In this document: piece after piece, positions 17,337 to 26,756 of the stretch | How the letters are laid out: the number at the start of each line of letters is the position of its first letter | Numbering within the stretch: position 1 is the stretch's first letter | From: Brevinema_A sp051647245 | Lineage (GTDB): Bacteria; Spirochaetota; Brevinematia; Brevinematales; Brevinemataceae | DNA length: 64,000 nucleotides | Reading direction: 5' to 3' | Assembly: GCA_051647245.1 (NCBI GenBank) | Contig: JBOFDS010000011.1 | Location: 372,001-436,000 of the forward strand | Notes under the pieces: model-generated | Told to the model about the DNA's origin: nothing | The model's input: only the letters and a program-made list of their open reading frames with translations | Databases searched by the model: none | Translations under genes and position numbers: made by a program

Positions 17337-20300
17337 AGCTAAACCAATAATATTGAATGAAGTTTTTATTCAGCAATGAAAATAATTTTTCAGATCTGTG
17401 CACTGTATAAAAATTTGGGCTACGAAGTGTTTTGATAGTACTTCCTGATGCCAAATGAAATACTAATTTTGTCTGCGCGTCAGCACGATGATCTTGTCTA
17501 CTGAGCTGTTGTAATTCTTGAGCCCATTGATCAAAGTCGTCGGATCGGTTTTGGTTTTCTAAAATAATATGCAGTTCTTGAGATCGTACCGAAAAACCAT
17601 CGCCGACAGGCGTCAGCTGTGTGAGTTCATATTCTATCGTATCTTTTCTGCTATTTTTGCTGATTATCATCCTTGCCAAAACAAACATTCCTTCTTTGAT
17701 GAATGTTTCAAATTGAGCAAGTTTATCACTAAATAAGAAGAAGGAGAAACTTTCTTGATCCGTATTGAGGATGAATTTTCCCCAAGAGCGTCGATTATTT
17801 GCAACAATATGCACATCGCTAATATAGCCTAGCGCTGATAATGGAGTCGAGATAGGGAGGCGATCTTTTAAGATGTCTTTATATGTGCTGATCACACCGA
17901 CTTTTTTCTGTATCTCTTCAAAGATTTTTCCTGTGAAATAAAACCCAAAGGTTTTCATCTCATTTTGGAAGTCTTGCTCGAACGTGAGGGGGGTGATATG
18001 TTTGGTTTGGAGTGTTTCTGAGGAAGCAGCTTCGATCTCTTCCGAGCTAAAAAGATTAAAAGTATTCTCTTCCACTTCTTTTTTCTCAAATTTTTGATAT
18101 AAAGAATTGAGATTATTCGAGTCAAGATAGATTGCTTTGTTAAGAAGAAGATCTCCATTTTGAAGTAAATGATCAAAAGCAGCAGCTTTGATTAAAATTT
18201 CAAGACAGGCCTTACGGATTTCACTTTGGTGGGCGGTTCTTTCTACAAAATCTTCAATAGATGTGAAATCTCCTCCCCAAGTGCGTTCGTTGACGATTTC
18301 TTTGATCGCCTGCTCTCCTACACCTTTTAAGGCACCAAGTCCATAACGAATCGCAAGACGTCTCTCACCGTTTTCCCAGATTTCTTCTACACTAAAATGA
18401 TAAAGGCTCTTATTAATGTCTGGAGTGAGGATTTCGATGCCGAGCTTTCGCACTTCACCGATATATTTTTGTATATCCTCATGTCTTCCCATATTTGAAC
18501 TCATTAATGATGCCATGAATTCAGCTGGGTAGTGAGCCTTAAGCCAAGCAATTTGATATGCTAAGATCGAATATGCGGCAGCGTGTGATTTGTTAAAGGC
18601 GTAGTTAGAGAATGGAATCAATTGCTCAAAAAGGTGTGTTGCCAACTTTTCGTCATAACCACGATCGACAGCTCCACTTACCCATTGTGGGCGGATTTTT
18701 TCAAGTTCATCAGGTTTTTTCTTTGCCATGATACGACGGACAATATCCGCTTCACCAAGCGAGAAGCCTGATAATACCTGAGCGATCTGCATCACCTGTT
18801 CCTGATAAACAATAATACCGTAGGTGTTTTTGAGGACAGGTTCGAGATTTTTGTGATAACAATCAATTTCTTCACGACCCTGTTTTCGATCAATGAAGCT
18901 AGGAATATTATCCATAGGACCAGGACGATAGAGTGCGTTCATCGCAATGAGATCTTCGACGGATGTCGGTTTTAGTTGTTGTATGTAGTTTGTCATGCCA
19001 GCAGATTCAAATTGAAAAATACCTGCGGTGAAACCAGCACTAAACATGTCGAATACTTTTTCATCATCGAGAGGGATTTTATCCAAATCAATCCAAACTT
19101 GGTGATTCTGATAGATTTTTTCTACACAATCACGAATGATGGAGAGGTTTGATAATCCCAAAATATCCATTTTGAGCAAGCCATTCTCTTCAAGATATTT
19201 CCCTTCAAAGGAAGTTGTCGTTGTATTGGAGCGGTCTTTGAAAAGTGGAATGACGTTGCTGAGGGATTGTTTTGCAACAATCAAGGCAGAAGCATGCGTG
19301 CCAAGGTTTCGGATACGGTTTGTTAATTGAACAGAATACTCTATCCATTGTTTTTCTTTGAGGTTGGATCCTTCGACGATAGCTTTGAGGTCGGCGATCT
19401 TTTGTACTTGATCACCGAGATATTCATTTGCCTCTACCATACCTGAGATCTGGTTCACACGAGGGAGAGGAATCTCAAGCACACGACCTACGTCTTTGAG
19501 GACGGCTTTCGCCTTGTTATAACCAAAGGTAACGACATCTGCTGTTTTATCATTTCCGTAGTGAGAGCGTAGGTATTCCTTGACCTCATCACGTCTGTCG
19601 TCTTCAAAGTCAATATCAATATCGGGCATGGAAACCCTTTCTGGATTTAAGAAACGTTCAAAGAGCAGATCATAGCGGAGAGGGTCAACGTTTGTAATAC
19701 CAACAGCGTAACTAAGCAAGGCTCCTGCTGCCGAACCACGACCAGGCCCTACAAGGATCCCGTTTCGTTTTGCGAATTGGACAAAATCACTCACCACGAG
19801 GAAGTAGTTTGGGAAGCCCATCTCACAGACTGTATCCAACTCCCAATCGAGACGTTCTTCGTATTCTTTTGGGAGTGTGCCGTTTAATTTTTCAGCTAGT
19901 TCTTTTTTACTTTTATACCTAAGATACTCGCCAGCTGTCATACCTTCTGGGATAGGATAGATAGGACTCTGATCCTCGACTTCAGGAAATTCCACATGAC
20001 ACATGTCGGCAATTTTCACGGTATTTTCTATCGCTTCGGGGATGTTTTGGAATAATTCGCACATCTCTTCTGTAGAACGAAAATAATAAGGCCCTTCATT
20101 TGGGGTTTGATCCGTGATAAAGTCTTTTTCTTTAATACAAGAAACAATCTCAAGCAATTTATGATCTTCACGGTTGATGTATTTGACAGGATTGGTGGCA
20201 ACAAGAGGGATATTTCTTTCTTTGGCAAAGGAAATCAAGATATTATTCGCAATTTTATCTTCGCTGATATTTCTATCTTGAATTTCGATGAAGAAGTTCT

Positions 20301-20805
20301 CTTTACCAAATGTCTCTTGATAGAATGAAACACACTCTTCCATCTTTGCCGTATCATTTTTCAACGCATAATGATACAATTCGCCCGTATGATCAGAAGA
20401 AAGTACAAGAATATCTTCAGGAAACTTTGCGAGGAGAGTTTTGTCCACGCAGAAACGTCCAAAAAATCCATCATCATAACCTTGAGATGAGATTTTTAGG
20501 AGATTTTGGTATCCATTAATGTTTTTAGCTAGAAGGACAATGGTGAATTTTGTGATAGGTGGGTCTTCTTTACGTTGAGAGGAAAAACGAGATTGTTGCA
20601 TCACGTCGAGAGTTACCCCAAAGATTGCTTTAACTTTTTTGGATTTCTTGCGGAATTCAGGCACAGCAAACATATTGTTGTAATCGGTCAAGGCAATAGC
20701 TGGTTGTTCATTTTTTTCAGCAGCATCAATTAACTCATCGATTGTGGGGATAGCTTGAAGAACAGAATAGTGAGAAAAAGTATGAAGATTGACGAAGTGA
20801 TTCAT
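17335..20805 (-). CDS. dnaE: DNA polymerase III alpha subunit
   Basis: The 1156-residue replicative polymerase has an N-terminal PHP domain, the palm with catalytic Asp pair in MPDIDIDFEDDRRDEV (about 393-405), the third Asp in LLKMDILGLSNLSII, and FNKSHAAAYSILAYQ. Tandem helix-hairpin-helix and a C-terminal OB fold (LGYISDVHIVANNRRSWGKFIL) follow. In the PHP domain the usual metal ligands are lost: LHTFSHYSVL replaces the HxH motif, TDYNN replaces TDHGN, and NPVKY replaces NDVHY. It is therefore unlikely to proofread itself. AGAGG lies five bases before the ATG. rpsD lies upstream on the same strand. Confidence 0.96.
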   Translation of the reverse strand: MNHFVNLHTFSHYSVLQAIPTIDELIDAAEKNEQPAIALTDYNNMFAVPEFRKKSKKVKAIFGVTLDVMQQSRFSSQRKEDPPITKFTIVLLAKNINGYQNLLKISSQGYDDGFFGRFCVDKTLLAKFPEDILVLSSDHTGELYHYALKNDTAKMEECVSFYQETFGKENFFIEIQDRNISEDKIANNILISFAKERNIPLVATNPVKYINREDHKLLEIVSCIKEKDFITDQTPNEGPYYFRSTEEMCELFQNIPEAIENTVKIADMCHVEFPEVEDQSPIYPIPEGMTAGEYLRYKSKKELAEKLNGTLPKEYEERLDWELDTVCEMGFPNYFLVVSDFVQFAKRNGILVGPGRGSAAGALLSYAVGITNVDPLRYDLLFERFLNPERVSMPDIDIDFEDDRRDEVKEYLRSHYGNDKTADVVTFGYNKAKAVLKDVGRVLEIPLPRVNQISGMVEANEYLGDQVQKIADLKAIVEGSNLKEKQWIEYSVQLTNRIRNLGTHASALIVAKQSLSNVIPLFKDRSNTTTTSFEGKYLEENGLLKMDILGLSNLSIIRDCVEKIYQNHQVWIDLDKIPLDDEKVFDMFSAGFTAGIFQFESAGMTNYIQQLKPTSVEDLIAMNALYRPGPMDNIPSFIDRKQGREEIDCYHKNLEPVLKNTYGIIVYQEQVMQIAQVLSGFSLGEADIVRRIMAKKKPDELEKIRPQWVSGAVDRGYDEKLATHLFEQLIPFSNYAFNKSHAAAYSILAYQIAWLKAHYPAEFMASLMSSNMGRHEDIQKYIGEVRKLGIEILTPDINKSLYHFSVEEIWENGERRLAIRYGLGALKGVGEQAIKEIVNERTWGGDFTSIEDFVERTAHQSEIRKACLEILIKAAAFDHLLQNGDLLLNKAIYLDSNNLNSLYQKFEKKEVEENTFNLFSSEEIEAASSETLQTKHITPLTFEQDFQNEMKTFGFYFTGKIFEEIQKKVGVISTYKDILKDRLPISTPLSALGYISDVHIVANNRRSWGKFILNTDQESFSFFLFSDKLAQFETFIKEGMFVLARMIISKNSRKDTIEYELTQLTPVGDGFSVRSQELHIILENQNRSDDFDQWAQELQQLSRQDHRADAQTKLVFHLASGSTIKTLRSPNFYTVHRSEKLFSLLNKNFIQYYWFS

Positions 20806-20823
20806 AAAACCTCTAAAATTAGA

Positions 20824-20851
20824 AGAAAGGGAAGACGATGCTTCCCTTTCT
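20824..20851 (-). terminator. Hairpin between rpsD and dnaE
   Basis: A perfect 11-bp stem (AGAAAGGGAAG with CTTCCCTTTCT), 6-base loop. On the minus strand it is followed by TCTAATTTT, a poor U-tract, so it may be an attenuator that lets some rpsD transcripts continue into dnaE. Confidence 0.6.
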
Positions 20852-20873
20852 GGTTGAGTGTTGAATGTAATGA

Positions 20874-21485
20874 TTATTTTGAGTAGTACTCGATGATAAG
20901 TGCGATGTCACCAATTACAGGTACTTCAGCACGTGTTGGGTAGTAAGCTAATTTAGCTTGCATTTTGGAAGTATCTCTTTCGATGTAAGCTGGGATCACT
21001 ACGGAACCGTCGTTAGCAGCGTTTTGGAAAACTTCTTTATTTTTAGACTTTTCTTTTAAAGAAACAACGTCTGTCAATCTCAAACGGTAAGAAGGAATAT
21101 TGACTTTTTTACCATTAACCAAGAAGTGACCATGGTTAACAGCTTGACGAGCAGCATAGATTGTTGGTGCGAAACCAGCTCTGTAAACAAAAGCATCTAA
21201 ACGACGCTCGAGAAGTTGAGCTAAGAGTTCCACAGTGTTTCCGTCCAAACGTGTTGCTTCTTTATAATTATCTCTCATTTGTTTTTCAGAGATATTATAT
21301 TGAGCACGAACTTTTTGTTTTTCTAACAATTGTGTTTTATAGACAGACATTTTACCACGGAATTTTTTGGTTGCGGCAGCTTGACCTGGTCCGTAAGGCT
21401 TTTTTTCCATGACTTTAGCAGCTTTTTTTGTGATAGCAATCCCTAAATAACGAGAGATTTTGACTTTAGGTCCATTTTTACGCAT
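20874..21485 (-). CDS. rpsD: 30S ribosomal protein S4
   Basis: The 203-residue protein shows the S4 features GPGQAAATKKFRGKMSVYKTQLLEKQKVR, followed by the S4 RNA-binding domain LERRLDAFVYRAGFAPTIYAARQAVNHGHFLVNGKKVNIPSY. S4 nucleates assembly of the 5' domain of 16S rRNA and represses the alpha operon in E. coli. Here it is detached from rpsM-rpsK-rpoA and has its own consensus promoter, so the E. coli feedback circuit would have to act in trans or be absent. The N-terminal cysteine zinc cluster seen in some S4 paralogues is lacking (RKNGPKVKISRYLGI). Confidence 0.97.
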   Translation of the reverse strand: MRKNGPKVKISRYLGIAITKKAAKVMEKKPYGPGQAAATKKFRGKMSVYKTQLLEKQKVRAQYNISEKQMRDNYKEATRLDGNTVELLAQLLERRLDAFVYRAGFAPTIYAARQAVNHGHFLVNGKKVNIPSYRLRLTDVVSLKEKSKNKEVFQNAANDGSVVIPAYIERDTSKMQAKLAYYPTRAEVPVIGDIALIIEYYSK

Positions 21486-21565
21486 TCAGATTCTCCTAAA
21501 CTTTTTGGCACATTATCAATTTTTGTGCAGCCATACAAAAAATTAATAATTCGTAATATCTTTGT

Positions 21566-21594
21566 ATTATACAGGATTGTCTGAAAAATATCAA
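21566..21594 (-). promoter_or_regulatory. Promoter of rpsD
   Basis: On the minus strand TTGATA (21594-21589), 17-base spacer and TATAAT (21571-21566), preceded by TG. Near-consensus; about 80 bases upstream of the rpsD start. Confidence 0.85.
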
Positions 21595-21622
21595 TCCTTT
21601 GAGGTAAATTATTTGAAAAATT

Positions 21623-22669
21623 TTATGAATCAAACAATGAATCATCAGATTTGTCTTCTTTCAATAAATGATTCATTTTGAGATGATCGTAAGCCTTGAA
21701 CGAGGCAGATCGTCCGCGAGGCGTACGTTGCAAGTATCCTTTTTGGATCAAATACGGCTCAATCACATCCTCAAGCGTCTCAATTTCTTCATTCAGCGTT
21801 GCAGCTAATGCTGACACACCGACAGGCCCACCATGATAATATTCTATAATGATTTGGAGCATTTTTCTATCTATGGTGTCCAAACCTTCACTGTCAATTT
21901 CAAGTTTTTCAAGCGTGTCTGCAATGAACGCATCATCAGCGGTTTCAATGTTCGCGACGAGGGCAAAATCCGCAACACGCCTCAACAATCTATTCGCAAT
22001 ACGAGGTGTGCCACGAGATCTTCGCGCAAGCTCATGAGCACCAGAATCATTAAGTTGAATATTCAAAATGTGTGAAGAACGGGTGATAACCTGAGATAGC
22101 TCTTCTTCGTTATAAAATTCCATACGTTCGATAATCCCAAAACGAGACCGAAGAGGTGCGGATAAGGATCCAGCTCTTGTTGTTGCACCAATTAAGGTAA
22201 AACGAGGAATCGCAAACGATAAGGTTTTGGCACCAGTCCCTTCCCCAATCATAATGTCAACCTTAAAATCTTCCATCGCAGAGTATAAAATTTCTTCAAG
22301 AGTTTTTTTGAGGCGATGGATCTCATCTATAAACAACACTTCGCCCTCTTGTAAAGTCGTTAATAGTGCCATGAGATCACCTTGTTTTTCCAGAGTAGGG
22401 GCAGATGTGATCTTGATGGGAGCGTCTAATTCCGTTGCAATAATATGACTAAGCGTAGTTTTCCCAAGCCCTGGAGGCCCATATAGAAGGACGTGATCCA
22501 TAGCTTGATTTCGTTTTTTTGCTGCTTCGATGTAGATACTGAGGTTTTGTTTGATTTTACTTTGTCCGACAAACTCTGCTAATCGCTGAGGACGAAGGGA
22601 ATCGTCTTTGTCATCGGATTGTTTATTTGGGTTGATGATGTTTTCTTCTATCAATGGAACTTCTCCCAA
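21623..22669 (-). CDS. ruvB: Holliday junction branch-migration helicase RuvB
   Basis: RuvB is the AAA+ motor that, with RuvA, moves Holliday junctions during recombination repair. Seen are LRPQRLAEFVGQ, Walker A LLYGPPGLGKTTLSHIIA, Walker B LFIDEIHRLKK, sensor IGATTRAGSLSAPLRSRFG, the arginine-finger region RSRGTPRIANRLLRR, and the C-terminal winged helix with GGPVGVSALAATLNEE and GYLQRTPRGRSAS. Length (348 aa) is normal. ruvA and ruvC are not adjacent. Confidence 0.97.
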   Translation of the reverse strand: MGEVPLIEENIINPNKQSDDKDDSLRPQRLAEFVGQSKIKQNLSIYIEAAKKRNQAMDHVLLYGPPGLGKTTLSHIIATELDAPIKITSAPTLEKQGDLMALLTTLQEGEVLFIDEIHRLKKTLEEILYSAMEDFKVDIMIGEGTGAKTLSFAIPRFTLIGATTRAGSLSAPLRSRFGIIERMEFYNEEELSQVITRSSHILNIQLNDSGAHELARRSRGTPRIANRLLRRVADFALVANIETADDAFIADTLEKLEIDSEGLDTIDRKMLQIIIEYYHGGPVGVSALAATLNEEIETLEDVIEPYLIQKGYLQRTPRGRSASFKAYDHLKMNHLLKEDKSDDSLFDS

Positions 22670-22688
22670 TTATTTCTCATAGAGTACA

Positions 22689-22717
22689 TATTATATGAGA
22701 TCTGCCTTTTTTTGTCA
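22689..22717 (-). promoter_or_regulatory. Promoter of ruvB
   Basis: A perfect consensus on the minus strand: TTGACA (22717-22712), 17 bases, TATAAT (22694-22689), 20 bases before the start codon. No LexA-type box was recognised next to it. Confidence 0.88.
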
Positions 22718-22740
22718 ATTTGCCCATACCCCCTTTTTCG

Positions 22741-22769
22741 TTGCGATTTTTTTGAGCTTATTTTATAAT
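22741..22769 (+). promoter_or_regulatory. Promoter of the murE operon
   Basis: TTGCGA (22741-22746), 17 bases, TATAAT (22764-22769), 45 bases upstream of murE; divergent from the ruvB promoter. Confidence 0.75.
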
Positions 22770-22814
22770 GTAAGGGTATATTAATATTTTATCCTATTTT
22801 TTGGAGAGGCAGCT

Positions 22815-24278
22815 ATGTTATTGTCTTTATTATTTCCTGGTGAAAAAATTATGCAAGATCGTGAGATTCTTGATATTACTAATGATTCTCGTAAAGCATC
22901 TGAAGACACACTCTTTATCGCTTATACAGGTTTTGAAAAGGATCTCCATCAATATATTTCCAATGCTTATGAAAATGGATGCAGAACTTTTTTAATCGAT
23001 GAAAAAAGAGCTACTGAATTTCAAAATCTTGAGGGGATCTTTTTTACTGCAAAAAACCTTAAACAAGAATCTGCCCAATTAATTCACAAATTTTATGGTC
23101 ATCCTGATCAAGAAATGTGCATTATCGGTGTTACAGGGACTAATGGAAAAACCACCACAGCCACCCTTATCAATAAAGCTCTCCAAAAACTTGGTCATGA
23201 AACATTATTTTTTGGGACTGTGGAGTGGAGCATTGGTTCTGTAAGTGTTGAGGCTCCAAATACCACCCCGGATCTTATCGAATTAATGAGTTTCCTCAGA
23301 AAAGCTGTTGATCAAGGGATCAAATACCTTGTCATGGAAGTAGCTTCCCACGCTCTTAGTATGGGGCGTGTAGAAGATGTTTCTTTTGATGCAGTGTGTT
23401 TCACCAATCTTACTCAAGATCATCTGGATTATCATGGAGATTTTGAGTCATATTTTGCTGCGAAAAAATATTTGTTCACTCATTTATTAGCTAGATCAAC
23501 TAAGCTTAATAAAAAGGCTTTCATTAATGTCGATGATACTTATGGACAACGTCTCGCTGATATTCTTATGACAGATAAGATTCCTTTTGCTACTCTCTCT
23601 ATGGAAAAAACGGCAACTTGTCGAGTTGATAATATTATTCAAAGCGTTGAAAACACATCCTTTACCATCCAGCAAGATAATGAAATCCTTGATATCGAGT
23701 CCGACTTATTAGGCCTTTTTAACGTCTACAATCTAAGTATGGCAATCATGGTCTTGATGCATTTAGGCATTGAAGAGGAGGCTGTTCTTGAAGCTATAGG
23801 CGGGATCACTGTGGCTGGCCGTTTGGAAAAATATATTTCTCCCAATAATGTTACCTTCTTAATCGACTATGCTCACACACCTGATGCTCTTGAAAAAGCT
23901 GTCGAAACCGTGCAAGCAACCCTCTCCCCAAATAATAAATCACTGATTGTCTTTGGAGCGGGTGGGGATAGAGACCCTATCAAACGCCCTCTCATGGCTC
24001 AAGCTGTCGCAAAAGGTAATATCATTATTGCCACTTCCGACAATCCTCGCACCGAAGATCCTGAAAAAATCCTTGATGATGTGATGAAAGGATTTGCAGA
24101 TTTGACCAATGTTCATCGAGAAATCGACAGAGCCAAAGCAATCAAATTAGCTTATAGCCTTGCCAATTCTGGTGATGTGATCTTGATTGCTGGAAAGGGT
24201 CATGAAAATTACCAAATCATCGGTAAAGAAAAAATCCATTTCTCTGATTTAGAGGAAGCCAAAAAAGTATCTGAGTAG
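22815..24278 (+). CDS. murE: UDP-MurNAc-tripeptide synthetase MurE
   Basis: This ligase adds the third amino acid to UDP-MurNAc-L-Ala-D-Glu. It has the Mur ligase P-loop GVTGTNGKTTTATL near residue 115, TTPDLIELM, EVASHALSMGRV, FTNLTQDHLDYHG with the metal-binding His, and the C-terminal DYAHTPDALEK, GAGGDRDPIKRP and AGKGHENYQ. The substrate motif is DNPRTEDP, the meso-diaminopimelate type known from E. coli, rather than the lysine or ornithine type. It leads a four-gene operon with sugar-modification genes: the next start is one base after its stop. GGAGAGG precedes the ATG. Confidence 0.95.
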   Translation: MLLSLLFPGEKIMQDREILDITNDSRKASEDTLFIAYTGFEKDLHQYISNAYENGCRTFLIDEKRATEFQNLEGIFFTAKNLKQESAQLIHKFYGHPDQEMCIIGVTGTNGKTTTATLINKALQKLGHETLFFGTVEWSIGSVSVEAPNTTPDLIELMSFLRKAVDQGIKYLVMEVASHALSMGRVEDVSFDAVCFTNLTQDHLDYHGDFESYFAAKKYLFTHLLARSTKLNKKAFINVDDTYGQRLADILMTDKIPFATLSMEKTATCRVDNIIQSVENTSFTIQQDNEILDIESDLLGLFNVYNLSMAIMVLMHLGIEEEAVLEAIGGITVAGRLEKYISPNNVTFLIDYAHTPDALEKAVETVQATLSPNNKSLIVFGAGGDRDPIKRPLMAQAVAKGNIIIATSDNPRTEDPEKILDDVMKGFADLTNVHREIDRAKAIKLAYSLANSGDVILIAGKGHENYQIIGKEKIHFSDLEEAKKVSE

Positions 24279-24279
24279 G

Positions 24280-25563
24280 ATGAGCATGAAAATATTAGTC
24301 GTTGCAGATGATAAAGATATCTTAGCACTAAACAAAATTAACCACGTTCAAGATTTATCAAAATTAACAGGATCTGAGACCAAAATCTGTTTTCTTTCTC
24401 AAGAACCAGAATCCGAAGAACTCCAAAAACTCCAAGAAGAAGGATTTCGAATTCTTTCTCTTTCTTCTTTAATAAAACAATCGCTCGTTGTTTCTCCTCC
24501 AAAATTCTCTGATATTGTTTCAAGGGAAGAAGCTCCTAGCTCCGTCCCAACACTTTCACATTTCTATCAAGATCAAGTGGTCTTCGTAACGGGAGGGGAA
24601 GGATTCATCGGATCACATCTTGTGAAGCATCTTTTGGATTTGCCTGTCAAAAAAGTTGTTGTCTATGGTAATGGCGAAAATAGTGCCCATGATCTCATCA
24701 AGGACTACCGTACTAATGAGCGTTTTCAATTTATTTTGGGCGATATTAGAGACGAAGAAAAGATCACTTCCGTGATGAAAACTGTCTCCCCAAACATTGT
24801 ATTCCACGCTGCAGCACATAAGCATGTCCCTATCTTAGAACACAATCCCGAAGAAGCCATCAAAACAAATATTATCGGCACTTATAATACAATCAAAGCA
24901 TCTTGTGAGGCGAAGATCCAGCAATTTGTGTTGATTTCTACTGATAAGGCTGTCAATTCTAGCTCCACACTAGGAGCTTCCAAACGTATCGCTGAAAAGA
25001 TTTGTCTTTCTATGGACTCTATTCTCCCTGAAATCAAATTTTCTACGGTGCGTTTTGGGAATGTTTTTGGATCCACGGGGAGCGTCGTGCCTACCTTTAT
25101 CGGGCAAATGGCACAAAATCTTCCTTTAACAGTTACGGATAAAAATATGATGCGTTATTTTATGTCCGTTGATGAAGCTGTGGAGCTTGTGCTACTTGCT
25201 GGTACAATGAAAGAAGGCAATCTCTTCTCCCTTGATATGGGCTATCCGATTTCTTTAGATACGATCATTCAACGTTTATTTGATTTTGCTGGGGCGAAAA
25301 TTACTCCTAAAGATATTCAAATCATCGGTAATCGTGGTGGGGAAAAATTCTCCGAAGAGCTTGTGCATTCCTTTGAAAAGATTATCCCATCTCCTTACGA
25401 AAAACTGATGATTTTGTCAGATGAGAGCCCTCTTTGGTCTCTTGAAGAACTTCAACACATTATGCAAGATTGTTCCGAAAAAGCCAAAACAGGCACCAAA
25501 GAAGAAATAATGAAACTTTTTGATACCTACGTCTCTCGTTACGTATCAATCTCCAAAAAATAG
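24280..25563 (+). CDS. Soluble nucleotide-sugar 4,6-dehydratase (FlaA1/WbpM/CapD family)
   Basis: About 85 variable N-terminal residues precede an NAD-binding extended SDR domain: VFVTGGEGFIGSHLVKHLL, GDIRDEE, HAAAHKHVPILEHNPEEAIKTN and ISTDKAVNSSSTLGASKR. Relatives take UDP-GlcNAc to the 4-keto-6-deoxy sugar, the entry to bacillosamine- or pseudaminic-like sugars. The family uses Ser-Met-Lys or Ser-Tyr-Lys; here the middle position reads Leu (LGASK). There is no membrane domain, unlike WbpM or PglF. A second start, ATG 24286, is equally possible. Its product would be the substrate of the aminotransferase encoded next, eight bases away. Confidence 0.85.
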   Translation: MSMKILVVADDKDILALNKINHVQDLSKLTGSETKICFLSQEPESEELQKLQEEGFRILSLSSLIKQSLVVSPPKFSDIVSREEAPSSVPTLSHFYQDQVVFVTGGEGFIGSHLVKHLLDLPVKKVVVYGNGENSAHDLIKDYRTNERFQFILGDIRDEEKITSVMKTVSPNIVFHAAAHKHVPILEHNPEEAIKTNIIGTYNTIKASCEAKIQQFVLISTDKAVNSSSTLGASKRIAEKICLSMDSILPEIKFSTVRFGNVFGSTGSVVPTFIGQMAQNLPLTVTDKNMMRYFMSVDEAVELVLLAGTMKEGNLFSLDMGYPISLDTIIQRLFDFAGAKITPKDIQIIGNRGGEKFSEELVHSFEKIIPSPYEKLMILSDESPLWSLEELQHIMQDCSEKAKTGTKEEIMKLFDTYVSRYVSISKK

Positions 25564-25571
25564 GCACTGCT

Positions 25572-26756
25572 ATGAAAAAAAATATTCCTTTTTCTCCTCC
25601 TCATGTTAGTGAAGATGATATTCAAAGGGTAGTCGATGTTCTGCGTTCTGGGTGGATTACTACAGGGAACGAGTGTGAGCAATTTGCTCAGGAACTTACT
25701 TCTTATAACAAAGCGCATTATTCTCATCTTTTTAATTCTGCGACAGCAGGGCTCTTTATCGCTTTAAAAGCAATGGGTATAGGTGAGGGTGATGAAGTGA
25801 TTACGACGCCTTATACCTTTGCGGCAAGTGCTAATGTGATCCTCCACGCAGGTGCAAAGCCTGTTTTTGTCGATGTGAAGAAGGATTCATTTTTTATTGA
25901 TCCAGAAGAAGTCTACTCCAAAATCACCTCTAAGACAAAAGCCATCATGCCTGTAGACTATTCGACAGCTTTTCATTATCAATGGGATAAATCACGATTA
26001 TCCCAGCGCTTTTCTCCTTCCAATCAATTTCAAGAAGCTCTTGGTCGACCACTCATTTTGGTGGATTCGGCACATGCCCTTGGATCTCGTTTTTTGGATT
26101 CGGGAGTGGACATGGCTGTATATTCTTTTCATGCTGTGAAAAATCTCACTACTGCTGAAGGCGGTGCTTTATCTATGAATAGTTTTGGAGATGAGGCTTT
26201 GGATATTGCTTTTCAACAACAACTCAAATCTCTCTCCCTTCACGGTCAAAATAAAAGTGCTAGAGATAAGTTTTTAGGTAACCAGTGGGAATATGATATT
26301 ATTTGTGCTGGGTACAAATATAATATGACAGATATCGCTGCGGCATTAGGTCGCTCACAATTAGCACGTTATGGAGAAATTCTCCAAAAACGTCGTTCTC
26401 TCTTCAAAAAATATCAAGAGTTGCTGGCTCCTTATGATCAATTACTGATGAAGGATGCGGAAATCTTTGAGCATGTAGATAGCTCTAGTTGTCATCTGTT
26501 TCCTTTACGAATCAAAAATTTTGACACCACAAAACGAAATCAACTCATGGATCACTGTTTCCAAAACGGCGTTTCCGTGAATGTGCATTACAAGCCCTTA
26601 CATTTGATGAGTTGTGCAGACTATCATGGACAAGGGGACTTCCCTCATGCCGTCGCTCAATATCAAAATGAGATCACCTTGCCATTGCATTTAGGATTGA
26701 GTGAGGAAGATATTACTTATGTCGTTTCTACCTTAGTTAAGGGGCTTCAATCATGA
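25572..26756 (+). CDS. DegT/DnrJ/EryC1-family PLP sugar aminotransferase
   Basis: A 394-residue fold-type I aminotransferase with PFSPPHVSEDDI, RSGWITTGNECEQFA, FNSATAGLFIALKAMGIGEGDEVI, TPYTFAASANVI, VDSAHALG (the Asp contacts the pyridine nitrogen) and YSFHAVKNLTTAEGG, with K190 as the PLP Schiff-base lysine. The family transfers an amino group from Glu to a keto-sugar nucleotide, as PglE or PseC do. It lies between the dehydratase and a glycosyltransferase, whose start overlaps its stop by four bases. A UDP-4-amino-4,6-dideoxy sugar is the likely product. Confidence 0.9.
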   Translation: MKKNIPFSPPHVSEDDIQRVVDVLRSGWITTGNECEQFAQELTSYNKAHYSHLFNSATAGLFIALKAMGIGEGDEVITTPYTFAASANVILHAGAKPVFVDVKKDSFFIDPEEVYSKITSKTKAIMPVDYSTAFHYQWDKSRLSQRFSPSNQFQEALGRPLILVDSAHALGSRFLDSGVDMAVYSFHAVKNLTTAEGGALSMNSFGDEALDIAFQQQLKSLSLHGQNKSARDKFLGNQWEYDIICAGYKYNMTDIAAALGRSQLARYGEILQKRRSLFKKYQELLAPYDQLLMKDAEIFEHVDSSSCHLFPLRIKNFDTTKRNQLMDHCFQNGVSVNVHYKPLHLMSCADYHGQGDFPHAVAQYQNEITLPLHLGLSEEDITYVVSTLVKGLQS

